Shown here: piece after piece, positions 32,475 through 43,158 of the stretch | How positions within the stretch are numbered: the stretch's first letter is position 1 | Layout: each line of letters begins with the position of its first letter | Assembly (NCBI GenBank): GCA_036873135.1 | Contig: JAPTYO010000017.1 | Coordinates: 13,206,001 to 13,270,000 of the forward strand | Source of the DNA: Clarkia xantiana subsp. parviflora | Lineage: Eukaryota > Streptophyta > Magnoliopsida > Myrtales > Onagraceae | Direction: 5' to 3' | Length of the DNA: 64,000 nucleotides | Translations under genes and position numbers: made by a program | Notes under the pieces: generated by a model | Databases searched by the model: none | Seen by the model: only the letters and a program-made list of their open reading frames with translations | What the model was told of the DNA's origin: nothing

Positions 32475-33304
32475 TGTTAAGTTATGAGATCTAGGTCAAC
32501 GGGGTGTCGGCTTTGATCTCACTCCTTACGGGGGATGTGTGCGATCCGGTGTTCCTGAGTTGCTCTGCCTTAGCCTATCTTCTTCTTTCCTTCCTTCCTT
32601 CCTTTGCTTCTTCTCTCCTTCTACCCTGCAGAAGGGGCAATACCAGACACGGAGGGGGGGGGGGGTGGTGCCTGGTGAACCCTCTCCGATGCCTAAGTCA
32701 GTACTTTTCTAGAGAGATAAAGCTAGAGAGATGTCAGAGCTAAAATGTCCAAATGGCCAAGATGATCAAATGAGTTGTGAAGGTGGGGTATTTATAGGCA
32801 ACGGTGTCATTAAGGTGGCTTAATGACATCGTTAGCCTTTAAACTCAATTAATTAACCTTTAAGCACATAATTAAGGTCTTAGGATTCGGAGGAGGTAGG
32901 CGGAGTGGACCGAGCATGGGAGTCCAAAGGTGGTGTCAGGGCCCTTGGGGGAGGGAGAAATCCGACCTCCGAGGGTAGGGGTTGGATGAGGGCACCCAAC
33001 CCCTCCTAGGGAGGGTGGGGTTGGCCAACCCCATCCCTCCTAGGAGGGATCGGGTTGGCCGACCCGATCTCTCCTAGGAGAGATCGGGTTGGTCCACCCG
33101 ATCTCCCCTAGGGGAGGTCGGGTGTGGCCACCCAACCTCACCTAGGTGAGTTCGTCTCTGCCGGACGGGCGCTTCGGCCCCGTCCGAGCTGTCGATGTTC
33201 TCGCGAAGTGTCCGGGTTGAAGTTTCGATTTGCAATTATAAATGGGACGATAAAAATACAACGGTTCGGAAGTCAACGGGTTCAAATTGGGCGTATATCC
33301 ATCA
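32475..33304 (-). repeat. 5' LTR of element E
   Basis: 830 bp, same ends as the left LTR. TATA box at about 32789-32798, palindrome array at about 32978-33150 upstream of it. The right flank GTGTC (33305-33309) is the target duplication. Confidence 0.93.
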
Positions 33305-33309
33305 GTGTC

Positions 33310-35160
33310 GACGCCCATGGATGGACCCTACGTCCAATGAATGACATAGCCAGTGATTTCTAATCACGGATTCTCAAGTGCCCCACTATTGCTCAGTCTT
33401 GTCTGGGGATGCCCCATGGCTAGCACCGACAGGTTCAGACCTCACTGTAAAATGGATGTACGGCTTGCTTCACGGACGCGTATGAATTCCACACATGGTA
33501 GGTGGAATTTTGGCATTGAAGTTCTCTGAAGCAGTCACGTTCCACGTGGTTGCGACCTTAGTCGAAATGGTCGTCTGATCTGCAAAAAAAGTAGGGACAC
33601 TTAAATCTCAAGAAAAAAATCAAGTACAATTCATCGTACCTGAACGTTGTATATCCCGAGTGTGAAATTTTTCTGCGTGCAACTCGACGACCACATGTTC
33701 TTTTTTTGTTGCCCAATTTGGCCGACACCACTTGTATATGCGGGATACTTCTTACAACCGGTTTACCTGAATGACACATATGAAATGTATGTTCAAAATG
33801 AAAAATCCAGGTAAAATTTTTTATAAAAACAAATGCAAATGCAATGCATGTTTGGAATTAGAAGCTCAACAACTAAGAGAAGATTTGCAATCTAAAAAAA
33901 AGAATCGTTTTTCCTAAAACAATGTCTATGAGATGTACATGGGGTGAAAGTTGTACAGTTGAGAAAGCTTACAAGTTACCTGAATTTTTTTGTTTTTTTT
34001 TTTTTTTTTATGAGGAAAAAAAAATGCATCCTAGCTGCTCCAAATTGAAAAAAAACAAGTGAAAAGTTTTTTTTTTTAAAAAATGCATATGAGATGCACG
34101 AAGATAATGCATATGAGATGCACATCTTAAAAAAACAAAATTTCTACAACTAAGAAAAATTACAATTTACCTGAAAGGTTTTTCCGAAAATAATGCATAT
34201 GAGATGCACATCTTTAAAAAAAATTAGGTAAAAGGTTTTTTTTTACACAAAGAGCCCTAAAACTAAGAGAGCTTACGATTTATCTAAAAAGTTTTTTTTA
34301 AATTAATGCATACTGGATGCATTATTTAAAATAAAACAATTTAGGTAAAAAGTTTTTGAAATGATGCATATGGAATGCACGTTCGAAATTAGAAGCTCTA
34401 ATAGCTAAAGGGGAATTAAAATTTTCAAAAAATGTTTTTTTACATGCGCGACGCGCTAACCAAAATCACAACTTACCTAAAGAGTTTTTTTTTAAGAAAA
34501 AAAAATGCGTATGAAACGCAAATTTGAAATAAAAATAAATCAGGTAAGAGGTTTTAATAAAAAACAACGCATGCGAAATGCAAGTTTGAAAAGAAAATGT
34601 ATACAACTAAATGACTAACAATCAGCTGGAAAAAAAAAAATCTGTTTTGTTTTTTTAAAAAATGCAATGAGATGAATGCATGAGAAATAAAAAAATACAC
34701 AAACAGTAACGATAACATTTACAACAAAAAACAGATTATGTTAGGGGGGGGAAATGTGTGGCTTTGCTCTACAAGGTAGGTTCCACTGATAGGTTCCCGA
34801 CAAGGTGATTTCCTCACCCCATTATAGGGATCATAAGACCTTCACAAGCGAGTAGAGTTTTTCCGAGCCGTACCGGCGGCCCAGCCGCTCCGGTCGTACC
34901 GTACTAAACCTCCGGGGTTCCTAGTCGCCCTGGGTTTTAGGCGTTTTGGAGATTACGCTAAAGTGGTGTGTGTACGAATATAAACAATGCCACAAAAAAG
35001 AAACGTTAGTTAATAACTCTAAAAATATGTACCTGTCACACAAAAAAAAAACAAAGTTAGAATGGTGAAGTCAATAAAATATAAAAACTCAAAAAGCATG
35101 GCAACAAGCGAATATAATGAGCCCGAACCCTCTAAAATTTCCCCAGCAGAGTCGCCAAAT
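33310..35160 (-). repeat. Leader and 5' internal region of element D (right copy)
   Basis: Non-coding, near-identical to 18069-19919. It begins on the right with the primer site, followed by a degenerate array of units built from A/T homopolymers, ATGCATATGAGATGCAC-type motifs and alternating TTACCTGA and AGGTAA motifs (about 33780-34700). The copies differ mainly in homopolymer lengths plus a few substitutions. Confidence 0.83.
35141..35158 (-). promoter_or_regulatory. Primer-binding site, element D (right copy)
   Basis: Same TTGGCGACTCTGCTGGGG on minus as at 19900-19917; this is the one next to the 5' LTR of the complete unit. Confidence 0.82.
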
Positions 35161-36741
35161 TGTCGGACCTAAAGTCTGACCTATGGCGAATTACGTTTTG
35201 AAAACGTGCAATTTTAAAAGAGTCGCCACTAGTTAATAAAGGCTAACTAGAATCCTAAATTACCTGAGCGAATAACGAATTAAACCCCTAGGTATAAAAT
35301 CAGTCTACAATAAGAAATTCGAGTTCGGGGGTTCTATTACGAATTAAAAATAAACAAATTTTAACTACGCCCTTTCGGTACTCAATTCACTTAATTTTCC
35401 AATTTCATATCTAATTGATATCAACTACAAACCGACTTTGTCTAAAAAACAAAATAAAGCTTAAGAGCACTATCAAACATACAAAGATTAAACACAACTT
35501 AACACGAGTTAGCACATTCAATATATACATAATTTATGCAATTATTAACATAATATATTAATATATATAATAATAAAAAAAAGACACGTAAGGAATATAA
35601 TAATAATATACATCTAACTCTATGTTAACACCTAGAAGCTCTTTGTTTTTTATGACCAAACACACAACATTACTAAAGATGGCACAGCATTACTAGAAGC
35701 TTTCCTACGGTTCTTATAATTACAGATTCCATTGCCATCTTAAATATAATAACCAAACAGAACTTAACAAATACATTTGGAGCCATGTTACGTTACCTGC
35801 AACTGAACGACACCGGAGACGGACGACTGGTGGTTGATAGGCAACAGAGGCGGGACTATGGTGACTGGATGTCGAGCGAAGTGGCAAGATGTCGCGGCCG
35901 AGCGGCTGGATAACAATGGAAGAGCTACGATGGAAATTGATGACGAGACCGTGGTGACCGGTGACTGGATGGATCGAAATTAGCAATGGCGATCTCGGGA
36001 AGAGTCGACTGGAACGAGGACCGAGGTTGTGGGCACTGTCGAAGGTGAATCTTGGGCTTGGATCGGAGTCGGGATTCTGACGGCGAACTCCGGCGTGACG
36101 AATGGAGCAGCAGCACGAGATGAAAGGGAGGTTGAGTATGGCTGGCGACTTGGACTTCATCGGAACGAGGCAGTGGCGGCTGAGCATAGTCTGAGCGGCG
36201 AGGTCGGCCATCGCCGGAGCTTCGAGAGGAGCAGCAAACCGGGAGGGTGCGTTAATGGTGTCAAACTCAGTGGTTTACGAGGTGAATGGATGGAAATGCT
36301 ACAGAGGGAGGAAGCTACAGAGGGAGGAAGATGATGATATTGTACATGTAATAATAATAATAATAATAAAAATAAAATAATGAAAATCAAACTAATAAAG
36401 AACAAGTTTTGAAACTTCGCTGCTTTGTATATACGAATGTTGTTTTCTGAATCCCCCTTTTTACATTGCATCGACAGACATATATATATATATATACTAA
36501 CCTAGAGTTATCTAATTAGGAAGTAAATATTGTTGATTTATTCTCTTAATAAATGCTATATATTCAGAAAATAAACCCTAAATATTCAACAAATATTTTC
36601 TATAATAAATACAAATAAACTATCCTAATTTAAGCCAGTCCTATCTTTGGAAACTTCGCGACCTTCCATATTTAGACATTTCTTCATTTAGCGCGCCATA
36701 TGTCACGTGTGTCGCACGTGGTCCAAAATTAGGTGTTTACA
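35161..36741 (-). repeat. 5' LTR of element D
   Basis: 1581 bp, near-identical to 19920-21499 (I see about three substitutions and small AT-repeat differences). It starts TGTAAACACC at 36741 on minus. The flank to the right is TCTCAGGTAAC; the matching left flank is lost by truncation, so no duplication can be tested. Confidence 0.88.
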
Positions 36742-36920
36742 TCTCAGGTAACACATACAATACAATGGGTTACCATTTACGGCGCCCGCACAACTTATGC
36801 TAACAATATTTAATCCAAACAAAATATATAATTTTAGTGTTAACATAATAGTACAAATGAAGGATAAATAAAAGTATTTCTTTAAGTTTTTTTGTGGATT
36901 ACTAACTCAACTATTATTAA

Positions 36921-39900
36921 TCTATATATAATATAATTTGGATGTGTTTTGTATAATGTTGACAAGTAAGCTTTTTCAATCATTTTCTCTCACTTAGGTG
37001 TTAAAATAACTCAATATTATTGGTCCATGTCAAGTTTTGATGAATTACATCTAAATTACTATTCTCTAACCTCCATATGGAATTGTAGATTTTAGTCAAA
37101 GCTCCTAATGCATTCTCACAAACCGTTACAATAAAAAATTATAAAAAGTATGTTTCGCTCCATAACTTTAGGAAAATGCAAGTTTTTACACATTAAAAAA
37201 TTAATATATTAGATTTTGAATATTTTTAGCCATTACATAACTTAAAATTATTTTCATAAGTTAAAAAACAAGTATTAAAGTACATATACTTTTAAAAAAT
37301 CACTACACATTTTCAAGTTAATATTGTAATAAATCTAATTTATCAAGTTGGGAAAATAGAGTTTAGAAGTAAATATACTGAATATATTTTTTTTATTGAT
37401 ATTATATAGTTAATAAATAACTATAAATTAGGTTTATAAATAAATATAACAGAATAAAAGAAGAAGTAAAGATTAAAAAAACTCACCTTAAAAATAAATT
37501 AAAAACAAAACGATAAAAAATAATAATGAATTAATGTAATTATAATAATTAATATAGTTTTTAATTGATACAATATAATTAGAAAATAAATATAAAAATT
37601 CATAATAAAAATAACATGACAAAAGAAGAAAAAAAACATGTGTTACAAATACATAGATAAAAATAATAAATAACATATGTTATCATCTTTTTACGACATT
37701 ATTTTTGCATCCGCTAAACTTCAAAAAGGGTGAATTAAAAATTATCATATAAACTTTATCCTAATATAATGTAAACTTTCACAATAAAATCATCGGGATA
37801 AAATCATTGCTACATCGATGCTTACTCATCAAAGAAGGAATTGCATGCCTCATCCCCACCAAACAAATAAGAAGTGCTCATCCATTTTCACAAACGTCCG
37901 CGTGCATTTGGGAACTTAAATTTTTTTTTTTGTGGTAAGAACGATTTCTTAATATAAAAGGCATTATAAATGTGATTAAAGGTTTTATCAAATGAAGCTC
38001 GGATACATGTGACGTCGAGCAGATTATAGGTTATAACTTTCTCATTCTCCTTATTATTATATATATAACAATAACTAAGATTCATATTACCATTATTGCT
38101 ATATAGATTAAATGCATATATTCACACATATCTTCATATTTATGAATTGTTGAATTTGGATATTCGTTCAAATATTCAATTCAATTATACATTCTATAAC
38201 AGGCACATATATTTATATGTAGTAACTGTTACTTTCAGCTTTCCTTAATCGCCAGCTATATTTTTTTTGTTTAATCTAAAATTTAAATGTATACATTATT
38301 ATATTATTATAAAATATTCGCATATATATATATATATATATATATTGTATTTAATTTTATTTTCTATATCAACGCTTATATATATCATTAATAATACGTA
38401 CAATCATATTTCTTTAATTTAAACTTTTAGTATTAAGTTTATTATATTATAAAAAATTATAATATATATTTATTGTACTTCTTAATTATTAAACTTTCCT
38501 CATCATAATTTTATTTATTTATTGTATATATAATATGATGAATAAATTTTTTATATTTATTCGAAATCTAAAATTATAATAATAGATTTCATATTATTAA
38601 TATTTTTCTTATAAATATGTGATACACGTTAAAATAACAATTATAATAAAGCATATTATTACTAAAATGAGATTATTTTTATGGAGTATATATATATCTA
38701 TATATATTTCATAAGTGGAAAAATTATAAATATTTTTATTAATTGGATGGATGTGAGATCTATCGTATTATAAGTTTAAATATTATATAATAGGAATTAG
38801 TCTTTCTATATGTTTGTAGCATCGTAAAGTGATACCTAGAGAGACTTCATTTTTTCCATAGAGTACTACAAAAATTTAAATATGATATGATAAAGAAGAA
38901 TATAAAAATAATTAGTTCCATATTTAGCAAAATATATTTTCACTTCTGATTATATAAAATATAGGTATGCATCTACGATCGTTGAAAAAATAATATATGT
39001 TCTTTTCTGAATAATAAAATATTTACATATGTTAATATTATGATTCAAAACCATAATAAATTATTTTTAAACAAATGTACCAAATTAATACTCTATTTAA
39101 GAATATTTATGACATCATTGTTTATTAATTAGTATTAATGATCAGATAGAACATCATTTATTTCCTTATTAAGTTAATAACATTATTTTGGCCAAAAAAA
39201 GTTAATAACATTATCAAATAAACTATAATATCTTATTTTATTTTTAAAAACCAGATTTTTTAATTGCAATATCAATTGCTTGCATGAAATATTTATGTGT
39301 AAACAATTTGCTTAGTTTTTTTTAATACTAATTTGAATTTTGTAATAAATTTAATTATCTAATAATAGTTGTCTTATTTCATTTGATAGATTACACCTAT
39401 ATATACACAAAGTAATTTATAATAAGGTTTCACAATATAGGTTAACAATAATTTTATTGTGCAATATTTAAACTAATTTAACTCCTAATAAATTCTTCGC
39501 ATGAAATATACCAAATTTTATTCTAAACATTACTTTAAAAATTCACCAATAACTACATTTAAAATCCCCTCAATGTGATTATTGTCACATCATTAATAAC
39601 TCTATTATTCATCCTTTTTTTTGCAAATTATATTTTCCATACAAGTAGCTAGAATTAATATACTAAGAAAAACTTGACAAAAATGGTTGGATAGTTGTTA
39701 TGTTAAAATTTAATAATTAAAAGCTTCTAAATATAGAAGATTTATTGCATTTAATAATTATTATATAAAAATAGATTTATATTTTAAAAAATTTAACCTT
39801 TATCTACTTCCATAGAAAGTCATAACTTTTTTTTTTTATCTTTTAATTTTTTTAATAATTTTAATTAATAATATGATTTATAATTCAAGTACATATTCTA

Positions 39901-40406
39901 TTTGTACACAAGCGAAATAATTATTTTTATACAATAGTGAATATAATTTTTTTTGCCAAATAATGACCAAACTTCAATAAAGATTTATTTTATACATTTT
40001 ATTTAATATAATATTGGATAAAAAAATATGACTTATTTTTTATATAAAATGTTTATAATAAAATATATTATGAAAGTTTTGAGATAGTTTCAATGTGATT
40101 ACCATGTTAGTTATTTACATAATATTTTTTTAATATTTCATACATCAATGACATTATCAATAATAACCAAATATATTTAAATAAAATTATCAGTCAACTA
40201 GCATATTTTTCAATTGTTTATATCGAATTTTTCATACATTATTTATACTTATTTAAATTTTAATTCATTTATTTGTTATTTTGTTCAGCTTTTCAAAACA
40301 AAAACAATAAAATTAATTATTAATACTAAATTTGAAGTTTTTCAATTTTTCAATAATTTTATAAGTAAATTACTTATCACGCGCAACACGCGGGTGTTCC
40401 ATCTAG
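36921..40406 (+). mobile_element. Non-coding Helitron (about 3.5 kb)
   Basis: Begins A|TCTATATATAATATAATTTGG and ends CTAG|T at 40403-40406. A GC-rich near-palindrome (CGCGCAACACGCGGG) lies about 10 nt before the end. These are the 5'-TC, 3'-hairpin-CTRR and A/T-insertion hallmarks of Helitrons. The 5' about 110 bp and the 3' end resemble the Helitron split by element G. The inside is strongly AT-rich, with no Rep/helicase motif and no gene. It could be two nested copies rather than one. Confidence 0.6.
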
Positions 40407-42177
40407 TTGTAATAATAATTTAATTAGTATGATGTCACCTAAACCCGAAACAGTTCTCACACACAATGTAATGTGGAGCATTGAGACAATTTTAAAGAAA
40501 GCATAAAAATATATGATGTCAGATTATCAAATGTAACTCACAACTTATTTGAATTGAGTAAAAAAATTATTTTGATTACTTTACATTATATACATCCTAA
40601 CAAAATATTATTATATGAATAAGATTAATTTAAATAACATATAAAAAAATATTCTAGATTATAATTGATACATTTTTTTTCTCACACATAAATCTTTTTA
40701 CTAATCTTTATTTATTTATAACTATTAATGCCTATTGACTTAATTGAAAATATGTTTACCATATGTATACAATAACATATCTACTATATCCTATCGTATA
40801 ATACTATTTATTTGGGTTGGATAACCTATTAAAAATATATTTTTAGATTATACTTCATATATTTTTATTTTTTCGCAGACGTCTTTATCTTCCATAAAAT
40901 ATAATTTTATGGTCTTTTGAATATTATTATAATTTTTTCGACATAAAATAGTTTTTGGGAAAAAAAAATATTGTATATGAATGTGGTGGTGGCGGTGAGA
41001 AATGAATTATAATGAAATTAAAGAAATTTCAATATTATTATATTTAATAATAATATACTAAAAAGATATACTAATCTTTAGTTAAAACAAATTTAATATA
41101 ATTTGATTTTTTCGCACACGTCTTTATATTCAATAAAATATAATTGTATGGTCTTCTGGATACTATTATAATTTTTTCGACATAAAATATTTATTTTGGA
41201 AAAAAAACATATTGTATAAATGTGGTGGTGGTGAGAAATTAATTATAATGAAATTAAATAAATTTTAATATTATTATATTCAATAATAATATATTAATCT
41301 TTAGCTAAAACAAACTTAATATAATTTGTGATCATTTTAATGTTAAAATAAGAGTAAAAAAAAAGTAACAATCTATTAATATTTATATAGATACTATTAA
41401 TAATTGGTGTTATTTCTTGAAAAAAAAAAAACGGATAAAAAACAAAACGACTTCTAACATACAATGAGAGCCTTTGGAGAATTTCTAAGTACATAGAATT
41501 ATCTATATGAAATTGTTATATCATCAAGGAGAGCTACACATTGAGGTGTACCAATAGAATGTCTTGATTTTGACATGTAATCAACACATTTTAGTACTTG
41601 TCAAACTTTTAGAGATCTTTTCAAGATATATTATACTAGATAATACACCAGCGCGTTGTATAAAATATTTATTTAAATTGTTGATTTTAAACTCATTAAA
41701 AACAATTATATGAAAAATAAAAATAATAAGTAGATTTGATAGATATTTCCATAAAATAGGTGTAAATAGAAAAAAAAAAATCTAAAACATGATTAATTGT
41801 TGTAATAATCTTCTTTAGTTTTATAATTTTTAAAAGTCGAATACATCAATACTAAAATAATTAATTATATATGTAAAAATATTGTTATTAATTTGTAAAA
41901 TATATAGGAGATGTATATATGTTAATTTATTTATTTTTTCAACAAAATGAATGTCAATAGAAAAAAACAGCGTTGATTGTTACAATAGTCTAAAATAATT
42001 TTTCTTAGATATTAACTATTATGTTTTCATTAATTTTATATTAAAAAATAATAACTACACTAACATAAATAATACAATATATAATAATATTGTAGGAAAC
42101 ACGATAGGAAAAGTATATAATTTTTTTGGGCCAAAGAAAAGTATACAAATTAATTTAATAGTAACAAATAAGTAGAA
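40407..42177. other. AT-rich region with a tandem duplication and a possible minus-strand Helitron end
   Basis: No gene seen. It holds a 239-bp tandem duplication (separate entry). At 41636-41639 a CTAG preceded by A, followed by a degenerate ACACCAGCGCGTTGT hairpin, would be a Helitron 3' end on the minus strand. Its 5' end was not found. Confidence 0.4.
40862..41332. repeat. 239-bp tandem duplication
   Basis: TTTCGCAGACGTCTTTAT at 40871 recurs as TTTCGCACACGTCTTTAT at 41110. The similarity continues for the whole unit, including a GTGGTGGTG stretch (one GTGGTGGCGGTG variant) and the TTAGTTAAAACAAA region, with several substitutions and small gaps. Non-coding, AT-rich. Confidence 0.8.
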
Positions 42178-42331
42178 TCTATCTTCTATATATATTATAA
42201 TTTGGATGTGTTTAATAAGAGTTTAACAAGTGATGGACATACGCGTGATTCAGGCTCGGTTTTAATTACTTGAACTTCATACACGCACGAGACCCGTCCG
42301 AAACCCGATTTCAAGCTAACCGGGGGAAACC

Positions 42332-42514
42332 GGGCAAGTTTCGAACTTGCCCGGCATCCCCGGGGGGCTTACCCGGAAAATTCCGGGTAAGTCTAGCTTA
42401 CCCGGAAATTCCGGGTAAGTCCCAGCTTACCCGGAATTTCCGGGTAAGCCTAAGCTTACCCGGAATTCCGGGTAGGCCTAGGCTTACCCGGAATTCCGGG
42501 CAAGCTCCACACCC
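42332..42514. repeat. Palindrome array in U3 of element G 5' LTR
   Basis: A 25-bp palindrome with CCGGGCAAGTT arms (42332-42356) is followed by five units of about 28 bp, each a near-perfect palindrome CTTACCCGGAATTCCGGGTAAG. The 3' LTR keeps the first palindrome but only one of the five units. Located about 230-400 bp upstream of the TATA box. Confidence 0.9.
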
Positions 42515-42740
42515 GGGGGGTGTCGCGCACACCCCCCATTTCACCTCGGACGTATACGGAGACCCGATTTTTAACTAACTCCTATGTGTCCGAGACCTAT
42601 GTTTCAGAGGCGCACGCGTCCAGTTCATGACAGCCGCCTGATACGCGCGTCAGAGCCCCTTTTCCCAAAGCTTACCCCTGCATCCCGGTTCACATTTCCA
42701 CATTGAACCGGGTCAAAACCGGTTTACGGTCCAAGGTTGC

Positions 42741-42750
42741 CTATAAATAG
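42741..42750 (+). promoter_or_regulatory. TATA box in 5' LTR of element G
   Basis: CTATAAATAG after GGTTGC; the same in the 3' LTR at 52877-52886. It likely drives pol transcription. Confidence 0.7.
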
Positions 42751-43099
42751 CCACCTTGGGGGTAAACATTTTCAATTCATTCAAAAATCACTTTGGGCAA
42801 GCTTGGGAAAAGCTCTGACCTCTCTCTAAAAACCCTCTCTTTCTCTCTCTAGAAATCTACTGATGTTGATCGTCGGAGTGAGCACGCCAAGCACCCCCCC
42901 CTCTCCACGAGGACTGCTTGGTAACGCTCCTTTGCAGGTGCCGACGGACGATTTGTTAGAGAGCTGGAAGGGTTTGCCCTCGTTCAGGAGACGAAGCTAA
43001 GGCCCGCGCACAACCTTAGAAGGCGGACTTAGCTCGCATCCAACCCGAAGACCCCGACGAGTTATCCCGCGGACAGCCCGCAATAACTTGGTCGAAACA

Positions 43100-43117
43100 C
43101 TTGGCGCCGTCTGCGGG
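43100..43117 (+). promoter_or_regulatory. Primer-binding site, element G
   Basis: TTGGCGCCGTCTGCGGGC one base after the LTR end, as in element E. Confidence 0.85.
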
Positions 43118-43158
43118 CTTCGAACAGAAAGCCTGCGTTACTCAAACGAACAAGCAAG

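Larger units (their letters stand above)
23827..33304 (-). mobile_element. Element E: complete gag-less Tat-lineage LTR retrotransposon
   Basis: LTRs 23827-24656 and 32475-33304 (830 bp each, about two substitutions apart by eye) flank an internal region with one intact pol ORF, a minisatellite and an oppositely oriented spliced gene. The 5-bp target duplication GTGTC (23822-23826 and 33305-33309) is perfect, and the uninterrupted target is present in the other D copy near 18075. There is no gag domain anywhere between the LTRs. Confidence 0.95.
17527..36741 (-). mobile_element. Element D: non-coding Ogre-like LTR element in tandem (LTR-int-LTR-int), with E nested
   Basis: On minus: LTR (36741-35161), primer site, leader (35160-33310), insertion E, the rest of the internal region (23821-21500), polypurine tract, LTR (21499-19920), primer site again, a second internal region (19919-17527) that stops inside a minisatellite. 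One full unit is thus about 1.58 + 4.2 + 1.58 kb. No gag or pol motif is present in either internal copy, so D depends on proteins in trans. The primer site TGGCGACTCTGCTGGGGA differs by one base from the tRNA-Arg-type site of Ogre elements. The two LTRs differ by only a few bases by eye, so the element is young. Confidence 0.82.
42231..43099 (+). repeat. 5' LTR of element G
   Basis: 869 bp, TGATGGACATACG...GTCGAAACA. Longer than the 3' LTR by 114 bp because of extra palindrome units (42367-42514). TATA box at 42741. Confidence 0.93.

Noticed and set aside
42270..42578. 102-codon ORF in the G LTR (also 52521-52766)
   Set aside because: It runs through the palindrome array and changes length with it; its start and stop sit in U3.
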